Made by a program: the position numbers and the translations under genes. From contig JACCLF010000013.1 of the NCBI GenBank assembly GCA_013425405.1, positions 1-36,518 on the forward strand: a stretch of DNA of 36,518 nucleotides, read 5' to 3'. The notes below the pieces were generated by a model. That model saw only the letters and a program-made list of their open reading frames with translations. It was not told where the DNA came from and did not search any database. This document shows positions 17,201 to 27,700 of the stretch, piece by piece. This DNA comes from Microcaldota archaeon (lineage in GTDB: Archaea; Micrarchaeota; Micrarchaeia; Burarchaeales; Fermentimicrarchaeaceae). Each line of letters opens with the position of its first letter. The first letter of the stretch is position 1.

Positions 17201-20200
17201 GCAAACCAAAGCGGCACAATATGGTGTAATGTCTCGGCATTCGACTCAATTAAAAGAGTGCTTATAACAGGGAATTTCAGCGTGCTTGTTGTGGAACCCG
17301 ATATGTGCAGTACCTATTCCATACCCCCCGTGATTGCTATGCCTCCTCCTATTGATGTGACTCCGCCGAAAGATAAGATCCCCCCTGCCAGTACCATAAC
17401 CCCGCAAATCCATGCAGTGATGCAGACTAATTATGAAGTAGGCCCTCATCTTATAGGTTATAACCCCGCAACCGGGCAGATGGAGGGGAACTACAGCATA
17501 TGCCTTGAAAGCTATTATTCGGGCAGGTTCTGTATAAACGGTTCAGACATACAGTTCGACAGGGATCCAATCTCAGTTTGCGTTAAGGAGTTTGTCTACA
17601 ATCCGGAGGCAGATGGGTATATCTCAGACCACATCAACTACAACGGAGTTGACGATTTCAAGGCAACCTTCAAACACCCGGAGATTGTCTGGGGATGGGG
17701 ATACAAAGGCGCATCAGGCACCTACACAAACTGCTCCACCAATGGAGTTGACAAATACGAAGTTACGCTAACCCCGCCGCCGCAATCGCAAGTTCACACG
17801 GACTTTTTCAATGTTACGGTCACCCTGCCCCTCGGGGCGCTTGAGTCCTATAACATAACCAATACTACTGCTCTCAACCCGCACGAACTGCAAGCCCCAG
17901 CAGCCATACTTGTGGCGGACCAGTGGAAGTACGGCCCAAATCCGGGCAGAATAGCAAAGTTCGACATGCCCGTTCCTGGCGATGAAGCCGCATTCCTTGA
18001 GGACTACAATTACTCAATAACCGGAGCGAATGCCCAGGCGATGGCATACGACAACAGGGGCAACATATACGTAGCGCTTACGGACTCGGCAAAAATACTC
18101 GTTATGCGCATGGTCAGGTCCTATCCACCTTCGCTTCATTTTGTAAAAATTATAGATGTTAAAACCTTTAACGGCACTGCTTTCTTCCCGTATGGAATGG
18201 ACACGGACAGCTGGGGCAACCTCTACGTTGTGGGCAATACCAACCCGGACCAGCCGGATAATGTGATGTGCATCAACAAGTACAACAAGACCTACGGCTT
18301 AAATGACAGCAACGAGTGCTGCGGCCCTCTAAATGGTGATGGAGAATGCTCTGAGAAATGGGAGGGAACGGTCCCGTCCATAACAGTAAACGAGGCCGGA
18401 AGCGAGGTTTATATTGTGAAAGACAAGAAGAGGGTGTGCACAAATCTGGGCATAACTTGCTTCTGGACAGGAAACCCGCTCTACTATGAGTACAACGCCT
18501 CAAATGTCAGCCAGGAGATTGCAAGCCCAGGAATAAGCATATACGGCGATGGCGGTACTGGAATGACCCTCTGGGGCGCCAACCCAGGTGAGAATATAAC
18601 CGATGGTGGCTGCTACAACGATCTTGGCGGTATGGTTTTTGACAACTATTACGACAGCCCGGATAGTCACTATCTCAGGGCAATAAAGATTAGGAAAGGC
18701 GTCATGTTCATTCTGGATTACATGGCCCTGCCCAGCAGGAGAGTCTGGATGTTATGCTTCCCGCAGTACTTCGTGCCCGGCTGCCTTGGATGCTTCCCCC
18801 CTGGCAGTTGGTGGTGGCCTGGTCAATGCAACCACTGCCATTTCGATGCGCTCATCGAGAACCAGATGACCCGGCTTCTGGCTTTTGAAACAATAAACCC
18901 CGGAGGACCTTACAAAGCAAGAATAACTGTGGAGCCAAACGTGTCAGTTATGGCCCAATGCGCTGAAGAACATCTTCTCCTTTGGCCAAATATCGTATCA
19001 ATATGCACGTGCAGTGGGCTGTGCACCAACTCAAATTCATATTTAACGCACGGGCTGGATGTTGATGGCGACTTCAATGTGTACATAGCGCTGAAAGGCA
19101 AGAACGATGCAATTGTCCGCTACAAACTAAACCAGATGAGCGGCGACCCCACACTGCTCGGCGGCGGCTGGTCATTTGATGTGATAAACGGCTGGGTGCC
19201 GGACCTGTCAAGCGTTTATACCTCAAGAAATCTTGGTTCTTGGACTGCAAACAATATTACCAACAATGTCACCCTTCCTGATGCCGTGCTAGGATACCCC
19301 GATTTGATAGAGTCATCCATGGCGGCTGGAGTTTCCTGCGAGGGATGCTCCATGGAGGGGGCAATTGAACCGAGCGTATGCGGGAGAGAAATTAAGAAAA
19401 CAAATGAGAGTGAGTACGAAAACATAAACCAATCGCTAGCAAACAGCAACATAGTCCCAGGAGTGCCCCTGATTCGCATAAACGCTTCAAATCCGCCGAT
19501 TTACAGGAGGAATTCTCTAGCAACTAACATAACTGCATTCATTAGGTTTAACAACTACCTGATCCAAATAGTAAAAATCACAGGCGGATGCCCCGGCGGA
19601 GGAGCTGCAGGCGCACCAGTAATAATACTAAAGGATATGAACGTAACGAGCTACAGCAACAACCTTGAAACTATTGTTGAGGGCGGAGGCACTCACTTCG
19701 CTCTCACAAGTCCGAGCTACCCCGAGAGGCCTGCCAGGCCGCCGGATACTCTCCCCTACCTGGCTTATGATTACTACAGCAACAGGTTCTTCTACAAGCA
19801 TTTCGCCATGATGGACAACAATACCAATGCATCCGGCAATATAAACACAATGGGCCCACCTCCTAGCATGTTTTGGAACGGCGGTGTGAGCGGTCCGAAT
19901 ATTCCTTATAACTATCCCGGCCCGTGGTGTGCCATGTTCCCAGATGCATGCGCCGTTCCTGATGACAAGGAGTGGATACTCAACGCCAGCTACAGGAAGA
20001 AATTCCAGACATTCCAGAATCAATACTATGGCTATAAATTCATCTCCACAGTCCCAACGGTCAACATGTACAATGAAATTACCCCAATAGCCGGCGTTCA
20101 AGGAAAATGGGACACTGCGACTAATACTTGGAAATACGACCCGACTAAGCGTGACCCCAATGCTCTGGGATACATAAACCCTGACATACTTGGTTACCCC

Positions 20201-23200
20201 CCAGGGACGATACCACTCAATAGCACAATTGAATGGGACTACCCCGTCACCTTCAACTTCACTCCCTCCACCATAACGCGAAACCCGCTTTCGTTTACAC
20301 CTAATCCGGGGGGACCACCCCCTGGTGATTATACCTTTGAAGCAAAAACCAACGTTTCCAGGGTTCAACTCTCAATTATGTGCACAGACAGTGCAGGCAC
20401 TCTTAATACATATACAGTAACTCTCAACAATGCCAGCTGGACCCCGGTGGGGGTCTGCAAGCAAGTGGATGGAATATCCATCAGTGGGGCATCCGGTTTA
20501 GCCTATGTATTCATCAAGCCTGAGATGACGCCAGATAATCCATATGAAGGTATCTGCTTCGAAACTGTAAGCGGGCCGAACAGCATGCTCTGCAGCGGAA
20601 CCAGGGCATGGTTCAGGCAGGCAATTCCACCCAATACCGTAGTCGCTTACGCGAACTTTACCCCCGAGATACCAATGGCAACACGCTACCCGCTTTTGGG
20701 CGAGCCGGATGGCCCTTGGCCGGCATCCCTGAAAATTGTGCCCGTAAATATGAGCGGTCCTACTGTGTTCACGCTCCATGGGCTCAATAACACCTTCAAT
20801 GTCACGGGAAATAATGAATGGGGCAGCATATCAGCTACTGCAAACCTGATCGGCACTCAACTTCCCAATCCACTCCCAATATACTTAACCAATCAGGATT
20901 TATACTTCAGGTCTAGTGCTGGTGTAAAGTTTTCTATAATGGGGTTTGGAGGACCAGGGATGAATAAAATCATAAATTATGTTATAAGCGACGGATGGGT
21001 CAAGATAGAAGACTCGTGCATGGGCTTCAACTGCTATGTGTTTCAGATACTCAATGTGAAATGCAGCGATCCGTTTGGATGCCTGTTCGAGTTTTCAAAT
21101 GATTCTGCAGGGGCGCGCATCATAGGAAAAGCTTACCTCGGCCAGCATCTCAACTTTATCGCTGGGACTCCCAACGGCTTAAAGTATCCTGAGTACACCT
21201 ATTCAGTATCAAAAGGCGAAGTGCAGTCCGTGCCGGATAATCCCTACAACAGGAACTTCATGAATATATCCGCCATTAGCGGCAAGGGCTATATCGGAGA
21301 CCGGTTCAATGTTTATACGAACCCGGATGTAACTCTCTACATAGACAAACTAACTGCTTCTTACTGCAGTAACTGCACAAGCGATGCAGACTGCGCTCCG
21401 GGAGGAGTATGCAATGTTGCAAACGGTGTATGCATGAATGGAGATGACTGCGGGGTAGCAAAGCATCCCTCGGGGGCTCCATGCTTCCAATCCTACGTAT
21501 GCCCGAGGATAGACTTGACAAATGTCAACGAATCCCTCGAGGTCATATCAGACAAGAGCCACGCTACGACATCAACCACGGTGAAGATAATAGGCACGGA
21601 TACAACCCCCGGGCACCACCTACAAATGGATACTGCAACTCTCAGTGGAAGCAGCTCAGCAACTTTTGGCGGGAATACATACAGCGCAGTATTCTTCATA
21701 GAAGTGACCAATGCCGTAAAAGGGGAAACCCTGACATTCACCTCTGGTGGTTATGATGTCGCCAGCTTGTACATACCCACCGCGAACTCCACCACAAAAT
21801 CATCCATAGGCTCAATCTTTCCAAAGCCGAGAAAGCTGAAAATAATGTCCGATGCTCCACCTGGCTCTCAGCTAACTTATACAATAGTCGGCATAAAAAA
21901 CGACGACACGCTTATTGAAGAAACCAGCTCAAAGAACACCCAGGTAGACTGCTCGCTTAAAGGGCCCGCAAACGTGCTCCTAGATCTATCATTGAATAAT
22001 GTATGCAAGTTCCAGATTGACCCCATTCTTTCCCAAGCTGTTGGAGTACCATTCCCCATAAGAATAACAACTGTTCCAACAGGTGCATCGGTTCCAACTC
22101 CACCCGCGGCTGAAAGGCTTGAATACCCACCCTTCTCCAATGCTGAAAATAATGCTGGCATGTGCGGTGGAACTGCCTGGGATTTGGCTACGAAGAATGG
22201 TGTGGGAGCCTGCTTCATAACGCAACCAGTACCTCCTGTTATACCTGGATACTGGACTACGCAATTTTCATATCTATTTACTGATGTGGCGCAGGTTGAA
22301 ATGAAAAACCTTAAGAGCGGGGGAGCAAGTGATATAATCAACGCACCAGATGGAAATACCCTTGACATTCGTACCTGCTTCAACCCTTTCTGGCCGTGTT
22401 TTAGTGTTTTTGTGCTAAACTTGAGCAGTCCAGAAAATATCAGTCAACTTAGCATAACTATGAAAGCTCCGCCACTGGTCCAAGGAATTTGCCCACTTTG
22501 CGGTACTTGGAATTCAAATATCCAAATCAGAATGTCGGATTCCGCCACCTGCTCCAATGGAGATGCAGATGCCGACTTCAATGCAATGACTACCTACCAG
22601 GGTGATTATGATCCAAACCACGACGGCAACTTCCATGATGAAATTGTAGATCTCGGCGCGACCTACAATAATATAAAGTGCATAGGAATTCGAGGGCGAA
22701 ACGCCTGTATCGGAGCAGGTTGCTTGACTTATAACGCATTCTTTATTGATGCAGTTGGAGTAAACAGAACGGTATGGGTTCCACCAGTCATCCCGCCTCC
22801 GCCTCCGCCAGACAGCTTCGCGGTTGTGAAGTTCTTCAACCCGGTAGACATTGACGGATTCATGGTTACTGCAAGGAGCCTGACGCCATCTGTTAACAAA
22901 AAGCTCACCATAAAGATGTCCGACAACCCAGGCTGCTACACAGGTGATGTAGTGGCCGACGCCAACCCCGCCAACTGGCCGACATCCCATGACGTCAGCC
23001 TGATAGCAGACGGCATCTGGCATGACAATGTGGATTCCCAGCTTGGCTTATTCAGAGGTGCCTGGTGCCTAGCTGTCGAGAGTGGTTCTGAGATAGGTTC
23101 CAAGTGGGATATTGATTCAATAGGCATATACGTCCCGCAGCCTGACGCCCTATTCCCGCTGACTGCTGCCGGTTCCATCGGACCTGCCTGCGCCTTACCC

Positions 23201-24772
23201 AACTTGATGCTCGGTTCGCCAGACGCCCAGGCGGCCTGCTCCCCACAGGCATTATACGGAAAATTCGACAAGTCTTACACCCTCAGTGAATTCCTGATAT
23301 ATGCGCAAACAGACCCAATCACTTCGCCCACTGTTGATATCCGAACCTCAAACGACCCCAACTGCTGGGATAAGGCAACTGCAGGCGACTTCAGCACATT
23401 CGGCTCCTACGGCACTTTCCACGCAACCAGCCCGTCCCTTGACCCGTATGTGGTAAATAACGGACTCGTTAGCGCCAGATGCGTGCAACTGGTACTCATA
23501 GGAGGAAATACACTCTCCATTGATGCAGTTGGGATAGTGCCGGCAGTACTGCTGCCAGACTGCAGCCTCTTCAGCGGCAATGCCAACCTTACAGATTCAA
23601 GCGGCATGTGCCCAACAACCATCGGTCCGTTTACCCGAGGTGTCTGGAGAGGCGACGTCATGGTGCCTAATACAAATCCTGCTGATGCAATAACCGCAAC
23701 AAATAACGGAATAACCGGTTCGAGCAATTCATTCTCAGTTACCATCATGCCCGGCTCATCCTCGGCTTCAATTACGACAAACAATCAATTCACGCATGTG
23801 CTTGCAATAGAAATACACGGGAGCGAGGGCGAGAATTTCACCGTGACCACTGCTCCGCTCTATGCGGACTACAGCCACTCATTTGGCAATGACCAGACGC
23901 CAGAGCAGATAGGAGTGATAAACGTTGTCCCCAACGACTTTGTTCTAGGATTCCACCAGAATAGATCGGGCACATACATATACTCGCAGCATGACACAGT
24001 AAAGCTGAACATACCCGACAACAACTCCCTTGGACTCCATGACTTCAGGTTCGATTACTATGACAGATTCAACAACACGTTCATCATTCCTTACACAATA
24101 TGGCTGAGACAGCCTACTGTAATCCTACTGAATATAATCACAACAAGAGACCCCGGGAACCGGTATAAGACCATTGTGAACGTAAATGCGAAGCTTCTCT
24201 ACCAGAGACTGGAAAAGCCGGAAGAGAAGCCCAACACCCCAATGAGTGCCGGCTACAACATCACGCTCTATGTGCAGAACTCCAGCACGACATTCTATGG
24301 CGATAACAACGTGGAAACAGACCCGCCGACCGATCCCAGAAACTGCGACCCAATAGTTGCTGGTGTCTGCCCCAACCCCGCGGCGGGTATCACAAGCGTA
24401 GAGGACAGCAACTGCTCATGTCCTGACTGGTGGGACGATCCCAACGACCCCGGTGAGTGCATACCACATCCAAGCTGCCACCAGTTTGGAATACTGGCGA
24501 ATACCACTCCCAATGGTTACCTATTTCCCACGAACGACAGCGGTGAGGTCAATGCATCATTCGCCATTTTCGGATTTGGAAGAAGGCTGATGTTTGCGGT
24601 GTTCAACGGCACCAGGGACTTCGCCCCGTCAATTGACATAAAGCCATTCTATGCAGGAGGAATGTCCATAGGAATGGGCAGCTTCTCTGTGCTGGAGCCG
24701 GTGTTGCTCATATCCGCCACCCTGGGCTTGTTGGCAATCAAACGAAAGTTTAATAAGCAAAAAAGCAGGTAA
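14204..24772 (+). CDS. Giant (3522 aa) secreted, membrane-anchored multidomain surface protein; adhesin-like
   Basis: Signal peptide KKLFLLPLLIYLLAPATFSAS; dockerin/EF-hand-like loops, Ig-like beta regions, propeller-like repeats, Cys-rich insertions, abundant N-x-S/T; C-terminal TM SVLEPVLLISATLGLLAIKRKFNKQKSR. Confidence 0.85.
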   Translation: MGGARGYSKKLFLLPLLIYLLAPATFSASLPLAALKGGIDGQLYIPNPAYVPNLHVIKIELWCNMSDTDCQSGICGCSRSVGDQTGGVRPYSTISHWPDGTVDGQDTTAAARSFGAGEGMSLWDYMADIDPDRVVDGEDTTQIARNFGQGIFTYSTDLTNIKVVFDTGDTVYPDSYGYINIPAGATAGLHSFTVYNGSKTVVALATFWNVSVQPSQPSALVAMKGGTNGYLYIPSPTYEPNVTSIKIEEWCNMSSTDCQTLTFPTAPPNPPLVITKCGCDRLLCDLAGGVNPYYPPGGGPLFWRTASWPNGQIDAADSWTSIYPPTTLEGYNVFPFTPWEYEADCVPDRNIQMSDLIPTWFTGFTGTYSTDISNINVVFDTPAGAPPVSVSSLGYVTIPAGATSFTVYNGPNTVMALATFWNTSVKSSQMTQSASPPSFQLPGYPVTFTCNYINSSNNKIPGAIVNVYINGTAYLTTETATGYQLNHTFTTIGNYSWYCSGTDPTGEYTPAVAPPENYEIKPLYCNISWAAAPSAPGDFKTNPDQHFAQAVNYQVTVAVNLTDKNGAPVQNVRATVTPPATPPPGMGAAQLTTLSDVNGIAWVTFTEPATIGKYTVLSASSTLCLGGYDVQPADITSYINAYHDVAKSINVIDPNPKTIYVNPGDFYNITIEILDQFGNVCNSSFDGTPYNYTTIPPEYNSTVGINQTVKNSTDTWYYDIPLCSMRSPLECYTIFNKSTNPQGIPVGLEGIYTFQLFAHIPEPNTIINNITNDIEQFDLTYPSAANTSLNDSTFDSSARTLTGDSVIVVYNQPHPPPDRLRVIAQPHQISVNDSFNITVQAILQNDSVDKNNNNITRVIRLHRLDAPQVQDQDINNSCQLVNGVCTFNVTSNRSLNLFNVSGVYRIFAIQTSDSKVNGTGTLIVGTGAIDHINVTVNHNGVFTSLPFYATASVRDAGDNIITNFTGDMNITCPPFTTDPPQQSVSLTPADEGQTTFTEIANQSGTIWCNVSAFDSIKRVLITGNFSVLVVEPDMCSTYSIPPVIAMPPPIDVTPPKDKIPPASTITPQIHAVMQTNYEVGPHLIGYNPATGQMEGNYSICLESYYSGRFCINGSDIQFDRDPISVCVKEFVYNPEADGYISDHINYNGVDDFKATFKHPEIVWGWGYKGASGTYTNCSTNGVDKYEVTLTPPPQSQVHTDFFNVTVTLPLGALESYNITNTTALNPHELQAPAAILVADQWKYGPNPGRIAKFDMPVPGDEAAFLEDYNYSITGANAQAMAYDNRGNIYVALTDSAKILVMRMVRSYPPSLHFVKIIDVKTFNGTAFFPYGMDTDSWGNLYVVGNTNPDQPDNVMCINKYNKTYGLNDSNECCGPLNGDGECSEKWEGTVPSITVNEAGSEVYIVKDKKRVCTNLGITCFWTGNPLYYEYNASNVSQEIASPGISIYGDGGTGMTLWGANPGENITDGGCYNDLGGMVFDNYYDSPDSHYLRAIKIRKGVMFILDYMALPSRRVWMLCFPQYFVPGCLGCFPPGSWWWPGQCNHCHFDALIENQMTRLLAFETINPGGPYKARITVEPNVSVMAQCAEEHLLLWPNIVSICTCSGLCTNSNSYLTHGLDVDGDFNVYIALKGKNDAIVRYKLNQMSGDPTLLGGGWSFDVINGWVPDLSSVYTSRNLGSWTANNITNNVTLPDAVLGYPDLIESSMAAGVSCEGCSMEGAIEPSVCGREIKKTNESEYENINQSLANSNIVPGVPLIRINASNPPIYRRNSLATNITAFIRFNNYLIQIVKITGGCPGGGAAGAPVIILKDMNVTSYSNNLETIVEGGGTHFALTSPSYPERPARPPDTLPYLAYDYYSNRFFYKHFAMMDNNTNASGNINTMGPPPSMFWNGGVSGPNIPYNYPGPWCAMFPDACAVPDDKEWILNASYRKKFQTFQNQYYGYKFISTVPTVNMYNEITPIAGVQGKWDTATNTWKYDPTKRDPNALGYINPDILGYPPGTIPLNSTIEWDYPVTFNFTPSTITRNPLSFTPNPGGPPPGDYTFEAKTNVSRVQLSIMCTDSAGTLNTYTVTLNNASWTPVGVCKQVDGISISGASGLAYVFIKPEMTPDNPYEGICFETVSGPNSMLCSGTRAWFRQAIPPNTVVAYANFTPEIPMATRYPLLGEPDGPWPASLKIVPVNMSGPTVFTLHGLNNTFNVTGNNEWGSISATANLIGTQLPNPLPIYLTNQDLYFRSSAGVKFSIMGFGGPGMNKIINYVISDGWVKIEDSCMGFNCYVFQILNVKCSDPFGCLFEFSNDSAGARIIGKAYLGQHLNFIAGTPNGLKYPEYTYSVSKGEVQSVPDNPYNRNFMNISAISGKGYIGDRFNVYTNPDVTLYIDKLTASYCSNCTSDADCAPGGVCNVANGVCMNGDDCGVAKHPSGAPCFQSYVCPRIDLTNVNESLEVISDKSHATTSTTVKIIGTDTTPGHHLQMDTATLSGSSSATFGGNTYSAVFFIEVTNAVKGETLTFTSGGYDVASLYIPTANSTTKSSIGSIFPKPRKLKIMSDAPPGSQLTYTIVGIKNDDTLIEETSSKNTQVDCSLKGPANVLLDLSLNNVCKFQIDPILSQAVGVPFPIRITTVPTGASVPTPPAAERLEYPPFSNAENNAGMCGGTAWDLATKNGVGACFITQPVPPVIPGYWTTQFSYLFTDVAQVEMKNLKSGGASDIINAPDGNTLDIRTCFNPFWPCFSVFVLNLSSPENISQLSITMKAPPLVQGICPLCGTWNSNIQIRMSDSATCSNGDADADFNAMTTYQGDYDPNHDGNFHDEIVDLGATYNNIKCIGIRGRNACIGAGCLTYNAFFIDAVGVNRTVWVPPVIPPPPPPDSFAVVKFFNPVDIDGFMVTARSLTPSVNKKLTIKMSDNPGCYTGDVVADANPANWPTSHDVSLIADGIWHDNVDSQLGLFRGAWCLAVESGSEIGSKWDIDSIGIYVPQPDALFPLTAAGSIGPACALPNLMLGSPDAQAACSPQALYGKFDKSYTLSEFLIYAQTDPITSPTVDIRTSNDPNCWDKATAGDFSTFGSYGTFHATSPSLDPYVVNNGLVSARCVQLVLIGGNTLSIDAVGIVPAVLLPDCSLFSGNANLTDSSGMCPTTIGPFTRGVWRGDVMVPNTNPADAITATNNGITGSSNSFSVTIMPGSSSASITTNNQFTHVLAIEIHGSEGENFTVTTAPLYADYSHSFGNDQTPEQIGVINVVPNDFVLGFHQNRSGTYIYSQHDTVKLNIPDNNSLGLHDFRFDYYDRFNNTFIIPYTIWLRQPTVILLNIITTRDPGNRYKTIVNVNAKLLYQRLEKPEEKPNTPMSAGYNITLYVQNSSTTFYGDNNVETDPPTDPRNCDPIVAGVCPNPAAGITSVEDSNCSCPDWWDDPNDPGECIPHPSCHQFGILANTTPNGYLFPTNDSGEVNASFAIFGFGRRLMFAVFNGTRDFAPSIDIKPFYAGGMSIGMGSFSVLEPVLLISATLGLLAIKRKFNKQKSR
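14297..15490 (+). repeat. Two tandem diverged protein modules (~190-210 aa each) in the giant protein N-terminus (14297-14857 and 14858-15490)
   Basis: Copy 1 LAALKGGIDGQLYIPNPAYVPNLHVIKIELWCNMSDTDCQ...IPAGA...SFTVYNGSKTVVALATFWNVSV; copy 2 LVAMKGGTNGYLYIPSPTYEPNVTSIKIEEWCNMSSTDCQ...IPAGATSFTVYNGPNTVMALATFWNTSV. Confidence 0.85.
22420..23550 (+). repeat. Three diverged copies of a ~105-115-aa beta-rich domain in the giant protein
   Basis: Shared cores IQIRMSDSATCSNGDADADF / LTIKMSDNPGCYTGDVVADA / VDIRTSNDPNCWDKATAGDF, and ends IKCIGIRG...FFIDAVGV / AWCLAVES...WDIDSIGI / ARCVQLVL...LSIDAVGI. Confidence 0.75.
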
Positions 24773-24781
24773 TATATACCG

Positions 24782-27700
24782 ATGAAGCTTGGTAGACGAC
24801 CCTCCAATTATCTGTTCATTCTTCTGCCGCTTCTTCTTCTAACTAGCATTTCCTACGCCAGCATGGGCAGCATAACAACGTGCTTCCCCTTCTTCCTGCT
24901 CCTTGCATTCCTCATTGCTGCAATGCTAGCCCAGGGCAAAAGCCCTCTTGTGGGCTTTGACATATCGGTACGCAAACCACCTTCAGAAATCAAGTCAACT
25001 TCATACAAGGTTAAATCTTACACTTCTGGGGGCTTTGACACGGTTTCAAAGACGAGGGATATAGAAGGAGGCGGCACGCACGCCACCAGGGGAACCGGCT
25101 GGGTGGCCAATAAAGTCGCCAAGGGGCTTGGTAAAGTTGCCGGGAAAGACTGGGGAAAAGAGGGTGGCTTCACACATAACCTGTCACAAAGGGGCGGGTT
25201 ATATGCAATAACCGGCGGTAAAGCCGGAGGAGGCTACGCAGGGAATGCCGAGCGCGAGAGAAAGGCGAAAGAGCAGTATACAAGTGAGCTTAAGGGTGAG
25301 AAAAAAACGGCCAAGGAGCAAACCAATAAAAGCGTCAAGAGCCTCAGGCAGATGCTAACGACAGGCAAGGGGCTGGCCGTTGCTTATTCTGCATCAGATC
25401 CAAATAAGAAAAGGATAGAGGAATTGGAGAAAAAGAGAAAAAGCGGCATTAGGCTCTCAAATTCTGAGAGGCAGGAGCTCAGCGATCTGACGACTAAGGT
25501 TGCTGCAGGCACCATAAGCGGAATGCGGCAGGAAGTAGAGAGGCTTTCAGAGAGGGAAAGAAGCGGGAAGCTCAAACCTGCAGAGGCTAAGAAACTCAGA
25601 AGCTTGAGAACCGAGCTAACGGCTCTGGACCAGAGATACCAGCAGTTAACTACAAATCAAAAGAGGTATAGCCTGCTCTCCGAGAGAGCTGCTGAACAGG
25701 TGAAGCTTGCTGCCGCGGCGAAGGTCCACGAAAAGAGTCTGAAGGGGGAAGTAGCTGCGCTCGATGGAGTGGGCAGCGCTGCGGCCAGAGCAAAGATGGC
25801 GGCATCCCCGTTCATATTTGCGGTCGCAGGGACAGGGCTTGCGGCCAAAGCCGCATATAGATCTCTCTCCAAGGCAAACAAAAAAGAAAGGGACAAACTT
25901 AAACAAGAGCTCGGGGCTGATGCTGACAAGCCCCTGACCAGGAAAGAGATGAACAAGCTGGATAAAATTAACAAGAAGCTAAAGAATGGAGAGAAGCTAA
26001 ATGCCGATGAACGCATACTCACAAATAAAGCAAGATACCAGAATCTGAGGGACGGGAAAGGAACTATCTCTTCAATATTTAACCCCATGGGGCTGAGCAA
26101 GGGCCAGTACGCTAAAAGACTTGTAAAAGCAAACATAAGAGGAGTTGGCTTTGCAATTTGGGAAACCCCCATACCACGCTTGGGCCGGTGGATTTATGGT
26201 AAATCTGAAGCTAGGACAGAAGGGGGTCATCTAAAGAGCTTGAAGGATGCTAGTAAAATTCTAAATAACATGGATAAGCTAGATAAGTTGCGCAGAGACA
26301 TCGTGAATAGTCAATATATCTCTGTAAGTGAGAAGTACAGGAAGCTCGGGGAGCTCGACAGGATGTTTGCAGACCTCGACAGACTCGTGAGAAGAGAGGT
26401 TCCCGGGAAAAAGGGTCTCCCCATAGAGTTAAAACACGAAATAGCGAAAGGCGAAAGCAAGATGAGAAAGTCACTCGAGCATATGAAAGAGTCTCAGGAA
26501 GAGCTTAACAAGCTTTACAACCAGCGGACAAACACCAGGGAGAAACGCAGAGAAATCCGCGCTAATAAAGGCGATACTGCAGATGCAAATCGCAAGATAA
26601 AAGACCTGAATGACAAAATAATAGCCCGAAATGAAGATTTGAAGAAAAATACCGGCAAAATAAGAGAAATTGTGGAAAAAGCCGGACTCATGAGAAAAGA
26701 AGTCCAAGATACTAAAATGGGTCTTAAGTCCGCCATGTACTCTCGCACTTTCATGAGGGAACTCCAGCGCAGGACTTCCAACTTCTACGATGGTGCACCC
26801 AAGCAAAAGGCCGATGCAGAAAGGGCAGCCGCACGCAACTACGCAATGATGAAGGACTTCTACGACTCAGCTAAATCCAGTAGCATATTCGGCAAGCTGC
26901 TCAAACTTTCATTTGATCCTTTTGCCAACACGCAGAAACTGAGACAAATCGAAGACGATATGGAAAATGTCTCAAACCCGAAGCTGTCTGAAATCCAGAG
27001 GCTGAGACGTGAGCGACAGTTTACCAAAAAGCACCTGGATGATGAAATGGAAGCCCAGGCAAAGCGTGCTAAACTTCTGAAAATTTCTCCCGAGGAACTG
27101 GAAGCAAGGAGAAAACGTCTCCAAGAGCAGCTTGGAAACCTAGAAAAAGAAATTATTACTCTCAAAAAGAATAACGCCCCGCAGCAGCAGATTAAGGAGA
27201 AAGAAGCGCAGCTCAAAGCAACCACGCTAGAACTGGGGCGGAAATTCGGGTATGACCTCCTCATAGAGGATAGGAAGAAAAATCTAAAAAGAATAGATGA
27301 CAATATTAACGCACTGCTCAACTCCTTCCTCTATTCCGACGTCCTTATGTTGCAGAGGAATTTGGATAAAAGAATAAACGAGGATAACAGTGTGGAGGCA
27401 AGAAAACTCAGAAAGCTAATTGATGAAGACGAAGCAAAACTGGTCAGCCTTGAAAGAAGAATGAAGGGTATGGTGCCAACAAGCAAAGAGTACCCGAAGC
27501 GAGAAGCTGAGCGCCAGAAATTAGTTGATTCAATAGCTAAGATGGAAGAAATGAGGGTTAAGCTGGTGGCTGGACGCGATAAAGAGACAGAAAAGCTTAG
27601 GGCTCAGCTGCGTGAAGCATCCGGTCAGACAAAGCGTCTTGTTGAAAAAGAGGAAGCATCAAGGGCGAATTGGTTCAGGAAAACAATGGAAGTGATGGGA

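Noticed and set aside
19628-20368. 246-aa minus-strand ORF inside the giant protein gene
   Set aside because: Antisense shadow ORF; the plus strand encodes a continuous signal-peptide/TM-bounded surface protein.
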